Shown here in pieces: positions 6,820 to 13,700 of a stretch of 22,618 bases of DNA. Position 1 is the stretch's first letter. The number at the start of each line of letters is the position of its first letter. This DNA is from DATDTB01 sp035291025 (GTDB lineage: Archaea > Iainarchaeota > Iainarchaeia > JAFGOX01 > DATDTB01): assembly GCA_035291025.1 (NCBI GenBank), contig DATDTB010000088.1:1-22618 (forward strand), read 5' to 3'. Under the pieces are notes generated by a model. It searched no databases and was not told where the DNA came from. It saw only the letters and a list, made by a program, of their open reading frames with translations. Both the position numbers and the translations under genes were made by a program.

Positions 6820-7755
6820 TCACAGCGGCCCGTGCTGTTTCCAGGCAGCTTGAACGCTTTCAAAGCCGCATTCCCTGAAACCCGCGTCCAAGTCAGCGTC
6901 CCCTCCGCCAGCCCGCAGCCGTTCGTTCATTTTTACAACCAAGTCGTTGCCGCACGTGGAATTTTCACTAGCCTCAAGCAAGAAGAACGCAATGCACCCG
7001 TAATCGGTTTCAGTGTAGTCAAACCTTGGAGTGCAGTTCCTGATGAGCACAGTGTCCAAGAGGGACGGACGCAGTCTTAACACTGCATAGTCAGCAATCC
7101 CTTCCACTGCCCAGTTTGGGGCCCCGGCCGGGTATCCTTGAATGACGTGCGCGGCCTCGTGCACCATCACGTTGATTGCCTCGTGGGGAAACCTCAAAGA
7201 CTTCAAGTTTAACTCGACGGCTCCGCTATTTTCCCGGCCAGCGTGCTCTTCTGGACTGGAAGTAAAGGAAACCTTTATGTTTTCGGGCGGCTCTGACTTA
7301 AAGAGTTCTGCAATCCCGCCCACGTATTCGAAGCAGGCCTTGTCAACGAACGCCTTGTACGTCTCGAAGTCGCCCGGCGAGAGGCCAAGGTTAACGTCTT
7401 GCCTGACCGTTTCCGCAAAGCTTGACTCGTCCGCTTCGCATATTGACTCGGGGCCGGCTTTAAAGTAATAAGTTTTCCATTCAAAGGCGCCCAGCAGGAA
7501 ATCGCCGCTTGACTCTGCAATGCTGTCAGAGAACCGAATGGCTTTTTTGAGGAATAGCTTTCCCTGCCCGCCAAAGGCTTGAACTATGACTGAATGCTCG
7601 CTAAACCCGGTTACCTGGTCTGCCACTGCCAGGAAAAACGTGGACAAGAAGCCCAGGAACACCAGCACAAGCGAGGCGTGCAATAACTTGAGTAATGCCT
7701 TCCAGGCCGCGTGAAGCAAGCCCTTTGGCTGTTTTTGAAGGGTTTTCGAGCGCAT
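6820..7755 (-). CDS. Membrane-anchored zinc metalloprotease-like protein, BSP/peptidase MA type (paralogue 2)
   Basis: The 311-residue protein is a shorter paralogue of the product of 3641-4945. It has a basic N-terminus, a transmembrane anchor (about 25-44), then a peptidase domain with HEAAH at 199-203, VIQGY, and WAVEGIADYAVL with E218. The H-to-E spacing equals that of the paralogue. The shared C-terminus includes T-E/S-T-x-YGCIA, FRECGFES and AAW-x-x-x-GP. It lacks the long Pro-rich linker of the first paralogue. An in-frame GTG at 7821 overlaps the stop of the upstream gene by four bases (GTGA) and would add 22 residues; the ATG at 7755 gives a tighter membrane anchor, so it was preferred, though coupled translation from the GTG remains possible. 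Confidence 0.8.
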   Translation of the reverse strand: MRSKTLQKQPKGLLHAAWKALLKLLHASLVLVFLGFLSTFFLAVADQVTGFSEHSVIVQAFGGQGKLFLKKAIRFSDSIAESSGDFLLGAFEWKTYYFKAGPESICEADESSFAETVRQDVNLGLSPGDFETYKAFVDKACFEYVGGIAELFKSEPPENIKVSFTSSPEEHAGRENSGAVELNLKSLRFPHEAINVMVHEAAHVIQGYPAGAPNWAVEGIADYAVLRLRPSLLDTVLIRNCTPRFDYTETDYGCIAFFLLEASENSTCGNDLVVKMNERLRAGGGDADLDAGFRECGFESVQAAWKQHGPL

Positions 7756-7817
7756 GAGTTTTTCCCGCGTTGGAAAAGTTTCCCCTTGAAAGGCAGGCGG
7801 GCCTTGCCTGAAGAGCG

Positions 7818-8843
7818 TCACACTGGCGCGCCGTTGACGTGCGTAACGGTCACGTCAGTTGAAGGCGGTGTCAGGAAGCCCTTCACTTCAGCCGTTTTAC
7901 CAACCAAGCCCTGCAAAGCCCGTACTACGCCGGCTTTCCCGTAGTTTTTAACGTAGAAAACCGCGCCAGTTTCATCCGTCACCGTGTACTGAAGGTTTGC
8001 TTCCTCTCTCCCAATGACTCCGTTTACTACGACTACTTCATCCCCTTCGCCCGGCGTTGAGCCCGCGTCCGAGCCTGTTGGCTTTCCTTCTCCGCCCGTG
8101 ACGCTTAACACCAGCACGTCGCCCGAGTTAGGCTTCACTATTCCAGTGACTTCTGCGCTGGCTCCAATGAGGGGCTGCAGCGCGCCGGCAACTTCCGGGC
8201 TTTGGTAGTTCTTGACGTAGTAAACCCTGCCGGAAGAGTCAGTCAATGTGAATTGCCCGAATTCGCTGGCTCCCACGAGCCCGGCAATTGTCACTGGCGG
8301 GGGCTCGACGAAGCCAGGCAACGCCTTCATTGAGTCAGCGGCTTTAATCCACTCTTCTTTCGCGGCGCTGGTGGTCTCTGAGAAGAGGGTCACGTGCGTC
8401 CTGCCCTCCGCCCAATACATTCCAATTGAGTTCAAGTCGCCAACGCCGCCATTCAAGGTAAAAGCGTAAACCCTGCCAGTCTCGCTGGAAAAAAGGTTTT
8501 CCGGCTCGCCTCCAAACACTAAAGGCGAAATGCCTTGGTACACCATGAAGCCCCCGTTGTTGGCTTGGCTCATCACAGTCATGTTTCCCGCCTGAGACTC
8601 CCCGTAATAGTAAAGCGCGCGGTCGCTGCCCGCGATTATTTGAACCTTGAAGCGCTTCACGGCTTCAGGCAAGAACGACGGAGGTGAAAGTAACTGCATT
8701 CCAGCAATCTCCATTGCCTGTTCAGGCGTTGAAGCCCTTTCAGTCGGCGCTTCCTGGGGGAAAAAAGCCAAGTACAAAAAGTAAGCCCCGCCGGCCACCG
8801 CGAGCAGCACAAGCAAGAGCAATGCCTTGAACAACGGCTTCAT
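7818..8843 (-). CDS. Membrane-anchored protein with two OB-like repeats
   Basis: The 341-residue protein has an N-terminal transmembrane helix (about 5-28), a first domain (about 35-180) rich in aromatic and Gly residues, then two copies of a module of about 65 residues (184-249 and 271-337). Both copies read (Q/N)-x-x-(F/Y)-T-(L/V)-TD-(S/E)-(S/T)-G-x-V-(Y/F)-YVKNY, then AL-Q-x-L-(I/V)-G, then AEV-(T/K)-G-(I/F), the pattern of small OB-fold modules like those in nucleic-acid- or ligand-binding exported proteins. A Gly/Ser/Glu linker joins them. I cannot name the family. It lies directly upstream of a metalloprotease and may be co-transcribed. ATG at 8843 sits about 30 bases from the TATA-like box at 8868-8877; the ATG at 8879 overlaps that box and was rejected. 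Confidence 0.75.
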   Translation of the reverse strand: MKPLFKALLLLVLLAVAGGAYFLYLAFFPQEAPTERASTPEQAMEIAGMQLLSPPSFLPEAVKRFKVQIIAGSDRALYYYGESQAGNMTVMSQANNGGFMVYQGISPLVFGGEPENLFSSETGRVYAFTLNGGVGDLNSIGMYWAEGRTHVTLFSETTSAAKEEWIKAADSMKALPGFVEPPPVTIAGLVGASEFGQFTLTDSSGRVYYVKNYQSPEVAGALQPLIGASAEVTGIVKPNSGDVLVLSVTGGEGKPTGSDAGSTPGEGDEVVVVNGVIGREEANLQYTVTDETGAVFYVKNYGKAGVVRALQGLVGKTAEVKGFLTPPSTDVTVTHVNGAPV

Positions 8844-8867
8844 TCCATTCACGTAAGCGAAGAACAC

Positions 8868-8877
8868 GCTTAAAAGC
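8868..8877. promoter_or_regulatory. Shared TATA-like box of divergent genes
   Basis: GCTTAAAAGC is nearly self-complementary. Its centre is about 28 bases from the ATG at 8900 (plus) and about 30 bases from the ATG at 8843 (minus), both normal for leaderless archaeal transcripts. One element may therefore serve both directions. A second candidate for the plus gene, CCTAAAAATAGG (8884-8895), is too close to its ATG. Confidence 0.45.
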
Positions 8878-8899
8878 ATTCACTGCCTAAAAATAGGGC

Positions 8900-10267
8900 A
8901 TGCCCGTAGAGTTCCACAAGCACGACCCTTCAAAGCCGTTGAAGGTCATAATCATGGGCGCGGCCGGAAGGGATTTCCATAACTTCAACGCCTTCTTCCG
9001 GGACAACCCGCACTACGAAGTTGTGTGCTTCACTGCAGCGCAAATCCCCAACATTTCCAAGCGCTTTTACCCAACCGAGCTCGCGGGAAAGCTTTACCCT
9101 GAAGGCATTCCCATTCACTTGGAGGAAAAACTCGACGCGCTCGTGAAAAAGCACAAAGTTGACCGCGTCATACTCGCGTATTCGGACTTGTCGCACGGGG
9201 AAGTCATGCAGAAAGCGTCCCTCGTGCTGGCGGCGGGCGCGGACTTCATGGTAATGGGCCCTGACAGCACCATGCTCGAAAGCTCCAAGTCAGTAATTTC
9301 CGTGTGCGCCGTTCGCACTGGCTGCGGCAAGAGTCAGACGACTCGGGAAATCGCGAGGCTCTTGAAAAAGGCCGGGAAAAAAGTGGTAATAGTAAGGCAC
9401 CCCATGCCCTACGGTGATTTGCGCCGGCAGTCAGTCCAAAGGTTCGCGAAATACGAGGACTTGCGCGCCAAGGACTGCACTATCGAGGAACGCGAGGAAT
9501 ACGAGACGCACTTGGAGGAAGGAAACATTGTCTTCGCTGGCGTTGACTACGAGGCAATCCTGAGAGAGGCAGAGAAAGAGGCTGACGTTATACTATGGGA
9601 CGGGGGCAACAACGACTTGCCGTTTTACCGCCCAAACCTCCACATTGTCCTGACTGACCCTTACAGGCCAGGCCACGAACTCGAGTACTACCCCGGCGAA
9701 GCCAACCTCCGCATGGCCGACGTCGCAATAATAAACAAGATCAACCCCGAAGTACAGCACAACGTCGAAGTCGTCGAGAAAAACATCCGCTCGATAAACA
9801 AGGACTGCGCCATAATAAAGGCGGCTAGCGAAATACGAGTAGAGCACGAGCTGCTGATTAGGGGAAAGCGAGTCATGGTAGTGGAAGACGGGCCGACGCT
9901 GACGCACGGGGGAATGAGTTACGGCGCGGGCTTCATTGCCGCAAAGAAGTACGGCGCGCGTGAAATAGTTGACCCGCGCAGGCACGCCGTTGGCTCCATT
10001 AGGGAAGTGTACCACAAGTTTCCTCACTTGGGCCTCATTCTCCCGGCAATGGGTTACACTGAAAAACAAGTCAAGGAACTCGAAAAGACCATTAACGCGG
10101 CGGAATGCGACACAGTTATAGCCGGCACTCCAATCAACCTCGGACGCGTCTTGGAAGTAGACAAGCCAGTGGTCCGCGTGCGGTACTACTTGCGCGAACT
10201 CGGAAAACCGCAGCTCGACGCGCTCGTGAAAAATTCCTTGCGAAATGCAAAGAACGAAAGGAAGTGA
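8900..10267 (+). CDS. COG2403-type predicted GTPase (cyclic 2,3-diphosphoglycerate synthetase-like)
   Basis: The 455-residue protein matches the archaeal family annotated as predicted GTPase or cyclic 2,3-diphosphoglycerate synthetase-like. An N-terminal Rossmann-like domain (VIIMGAAGRDFHNFN, 16-30, up to about 125) is followed by a P-loop ATP/GTPase domain with TGCGKSQTT at 140-148, a VVIVRHPMPYGDL stretch (162-174), WDGGNNDLPF (233-242) and IINKINP (277-283). The C-terminal third contains TLTHGGMSYGAGFIAA and AGTPINLGR. The true cyclic-DPG synthetase of methanogens makes the solute cDPG from 2,3-DPG, but most members of this family have no proven reaction, so that name should be read as similarity only. 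A Nudix gene follows three bases after the stop. ATG at 8900 fits the shared TATA-like box. Confidence 0.88.
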   Translation: MPVEFHKHDPSKPLKVIIMGAAGRDFHNFNAFFRDNPHYEVVCFTAAQIPNISKRFYPTELAGKLYPEGIPIHLEEKLDALVKKHKVDRVILAYSDLSHGEVMQKASLVLAAGADFMVMGPDSTMLESSKSVISVCAVRTGCGKSQTTREIARLLKKAGKKVVIVRHPMPYGDLRRQSVQRFAKYEDLRAKDCTIEEREEYETHLEEGNIVFAGVDYEAILREAEKEADVILWDGGNNDLPFYRPNLHIVLTDPYRPGHELEYYPGEANLRMADVAIINKINPEVQHNVEVVEKNIRSINKDCAIIKAASEIRVEHELLIRGKRVMVVEDGPTLTHGGMSYGAGFIAAKKYGAREIVDPRRHAVGSIREVYHKFPHLGLILPAMGYTEKQVKELEKTINAAECDTVIAGTPINLGRVLEVDKPVVRVRYYLRELGKPQLDALVKNSLRNAKNERK

Positions 10268-10270
10268 ATC

Positions 10271-10690
10271 GTGGTTACCTCAAAGGAGGAAAAATCCGCC
10301 GGCGTCGTCGTCTTCCGCGGCGCGGGAGGGGAGAAAAAATACCTCTTATTGCATTACGCCTTGGGCCACTGGGACTTGGTAAAGGGCCACGTGGAAAAAG
10401 GGGAAACGGGCGAGGAAACCGCGCGCCGCGAGTGCTTAGAGGAAACAGGCATAAAGGACTTGGAACTCGTTCCCGGCTTCAGGGAAGGAATAGAGTACTC
10501 TTATACGCGGGGCAGCGAAAGAGTCCACAAGGCCGTGACTTTTTACCTTGCAGAGACTCTTGAAGAAAAAGTGACTCTTTCCTTCGAGCACCAAGGCTTC
10601 GCGTGGCTCTCGTTCAAGGAGGCAATGGAGAGGCTTACGTTCGAGAACGCGAAAGGCGTGTTAAGGAAAGCCGACGCCTTCCTGGAATGA
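10271..10690 (+). CDS. Nudix hydrolase, Ap4A-hydrolase-like
   Basis: The 139-residue protein contains a complete Nudix box, G39-x5-E45-x7-R53-E54-x-L-E57-E58-x-G60-I61, which binds Mg and cleaves nucleoside diphosphates linked to another group. Before the box, AGVVVFR and HWDLVKGHVEKGE match asymmetric diadenosine tetraphosphatase-type members; a mutT/NTPase or sugar-nucleotide role cannot be excluded. The C-terminal half has the expected Y-F-L-A strand and FAWLSFKEA helix. Start is GTG at 10271, preceded by GGAAGTGA, a ribosome site overlapping the end of the COG2403 gene. The three-base gap implies coupled translation and a shared pathway or shared regulation. Confidence 0.88.
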   Translation: MVTSKEEKSAGVVVFRGAGGEKKYLLLHYALGHWDLVKGHVEKGETGEETARRECLEETGIKDLELVPGFREGIEYSYTRGSERVHKAVTFYLAETLEEKVTLSFEHQGFAWLSFKEAMERLTFENAKGVLRKADAFLE

Positions 10691-10727
10691 AGCCTTCCCG
10701 GCCTTCCTTCAGGGCGCCTTGGAGAAG

Positions 10728-10737
10728 CGTTAAAAAG
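10728..10737 (+). promoter_or_regulatory. TATA-like box for the giant JAMM protein gene
   Basis: CGTTAAAAAG lies about 33 bases ahead of the ATG at 10766, predicting a leader of only a few bases. It separates this transcription unit from the Nudix gene, which ends 75 bases before the ATG. Confidence 0.45.
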
Positions 10738-10765
10738 TGCTTGCAAGGAATATTGCATTGATAAG

Positions 10766-13700
10766 ATGCCTTCAAGTCCAAGCGGTGACAGTGCCTTTCC
10801 TCGGTTTGCGCTGAAACTGTTGACGCTTTCAACGCTTTCTCTCCTCATAGCATTCCTGGCAGGCGCGCCTGTTTTTTCCCAGGAATTCGACGGCACCACG
10901 TGCTTCAACGACTCGCACTGCGCCAGGAACCAGTTCGGCGACAAGCAATGCGTTATGGTAAACCCGCCGGATTTTATTGGACCGCCTGCTTATGCGCCTG
11001 ATTCAACGTGCAAGTGCGACGGCAGTACTGGAAAGTGCTATGATTCCGTGAAATTTGACGGGACGCGGTGCCTCAACGACTCGCACTGCGCGAGGAGCTT
11101 TTTAGGGGAAAAAGAATGCCTCGTGAAGCTGCCGCCTGACTTCATTGGACCGCCAGCGTACGTGGACGACTCGACTTGTTCCTGCAACCAAGGGACTGGG
11201 TTGTGCGGGGAATCGGTAACGGAAATCATTGAATTCGACGAGGAAACAGGCGAGCCAGTTACGGCGTACCCGGGGCTGGTTTTCGACTTAGAGCTCTCGG
11301 AAGGCGTTGCAGTCAAGGGAGTGCCGCGAATCGCGTTGAACTGGGACTACTCGCAAGTCGGTGTTGGGAGGGGAGTTGACTGCACGAGCATGTTCTGCGA
11401 CACTGTCCAAATTGTCCAGACTGTTTTAAAGTATTCAGAGAAAATCACGCAACCCAGCAAAGGGGTTAGCGTAGAAGTTTATTCACTGGAGGACACGTTT
11501 TCTCAAAACACTTTGAAGGCAATGCAAGAATACGGGAAAACGGGCGTTTTACTAAACGATTATTCAATTTTGCCGGTTGAATGGACTGGAAAGATCTCCA
11601 CTGGCTTGGAGGTAAAAACGCCCGGCATTGCAGGGTTTGCGTGCGGGAAAAAATCGCTGGAAATAAAAAAAGACGACGGCGGCAAGGTAAAAGCTGAGTT
11701 AGAGCACTTGGAAGATGAAGAAGCCAACGAGCTGTGCTCTAAAAACGTTTTACTGCACTTGCCGTTGGACGCGCCATTGATTCAAAAGAAGTCGGCCAAC
11801 AAAAACACTTTTCCAACGCCAGACGTCGGCTTCGCGTCAAAAAAGAAAGGCCTGGAAAGCTTTGCAGTGTTTGTCACGCCCGGCGAGTCAATCCTTAACT
11901 TTGGCGACTACCAAGCAAACAGTTTGAGCGCCACGGTAAAAGTAGCCGACGCCGTGGAAAGCGATTCAAGCCTTGGCGTTTTTGTAGCAGAAGTAAAAGA
12001 CCTGGACGGCAAGACGAGCGGAAAACTGTACTTTCCGAAAAACGAGCCGCAACTACTCACTTTAGACAAAACAAACCACGTTGCCTCAAGGAAAAACCAA
12101 TTCCTTGGGTTGCCGCAAGGAATTGACAAGCTTTACTCAAACGACCCCGCGGAACTCGAAATGGCTTCAAGCCAGGCAACGCTGGACTCGACGCTGGCAG
12201 TCCACGAATACGCAAATTACAGAATTGAAACACTGCCCACGGACGCGCAAAACACGAGAACTGGCGACGACTGCGTTTTCCTAAAAACAACGCTGCCTAA
12301 CACGCCGCAAAACCAGTACTTAAAGCTGGGCTACTTTGGAAAAGAATGCTCGGAAAGGGCGCTAAAGCCTTTAAGGCTAGGCTACGGCGCTGGGTCAGTT
12401 GTTTCAGACTTTTACCAACTCTTAAGGGAATGCGGCACTGACAAGAGCGCGACGTGTAAGGCAGTTGAAAAGCAAGCGCCGCAAATTGACTTGGTGTGGC
12501 AAGACAGCGAACTGCACTTGAGCTACAACCTCGCGGCGCTGTACTACGAGGCATACGGGCCGCCAATAATAGTAGAGGCAGGCGCGGTCCCGGACTACGT
12601 TTCAAACAATAATGGCTCGCTTTCCATAGTAGCAGTGGTTGCGCGTGCAACTCCTTCAACGAGCCTAAAAGTTGACTTGTCCGTGTTGGGCGGCGGCGAA
12701 GTAAGAATGGAGAAAACAGAAGTAGACGAGGAAACAGGCTTCACTGTTTACGAAGCGTCTGCAGCCATCACGAAAAGCATTCCAGCAAGCGCTTACACGG
12801 TGCTTGTTTCAATAGATGACGCGTCAAGGACTCAAGCCAGTTACAGGATTACTAACTACTTAGAGGTTCAGTTTGTCGTATACGACAAGGAAGAATGGGA
12901 AAGCCTGGAGGCAAGGCCTGCGACGCCTGAAGAAATAATAGAAGCAGAAAAGGTTGCCTCAAACGATCCCACGGCTAGAATCGCAACGACAACATCACTC
13001 AACCCGCCACTCAATCAAACACACCCCTTTCTTTACTACGGCGGCAAAATCGAGGACTTAGGCAAGATATTTGAAGGCCCTGAAAACAACAAGAACTCGT
13101 TTTTCGGGTTGGGTATTGGTGGCATAAAAGACAAAGTCATTGACAAGTTCGTTGGCAGTCCCGACTTTGCAATCGAGGGACAGGCCTGGGACGAAGAGCA
13201 CTTTTTCTTGGTAGTAGACGAGTCAAAGCAAACAAAGCCAGAGTGCAAAGGCATGCAGTCGCAGTTGGCCGTGGACGAACGCGTTGAGATTCCAAACATT
13301 CCAGCAGTGAAGGGGTGCCTGAACCACATTTACTACAACATTGACAACGTGGAACCTGTTTCCCAAGGCGTGTTCTTTGGGTACAAGAGCAACGTCAAGT
13401 TCGAGAAAGCCTACGGCGTGTACAACACCGACACCCTAAAACCGGCGGCAATCGTTTACTTGGTTATTCCAGCAAAACACTTGGACAAAGTCCCTTCTGC
13501 TGTTCCTCGCGACAAAGTACTGACTTCTGAAAGCAAGGGCAGCGAGTGGCGCAACGACTTGAGAGACGTTGTCAGGTACTTGTTCAGTCAGACTCATACA
13601 GTGCAGGAAAACGGCACGGCAAAAGAAGTATTATACTTTGAAGAAGTGGAAAGAAACGAATACGTCGTCAACGACACAACCCTGACAACTGTTGGAGCGA

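Noticed and set aside
9593..10069. 158-residue open frame on the minus strand
   Set aside because: Antisense to the clearly conserved COG2403 gene.
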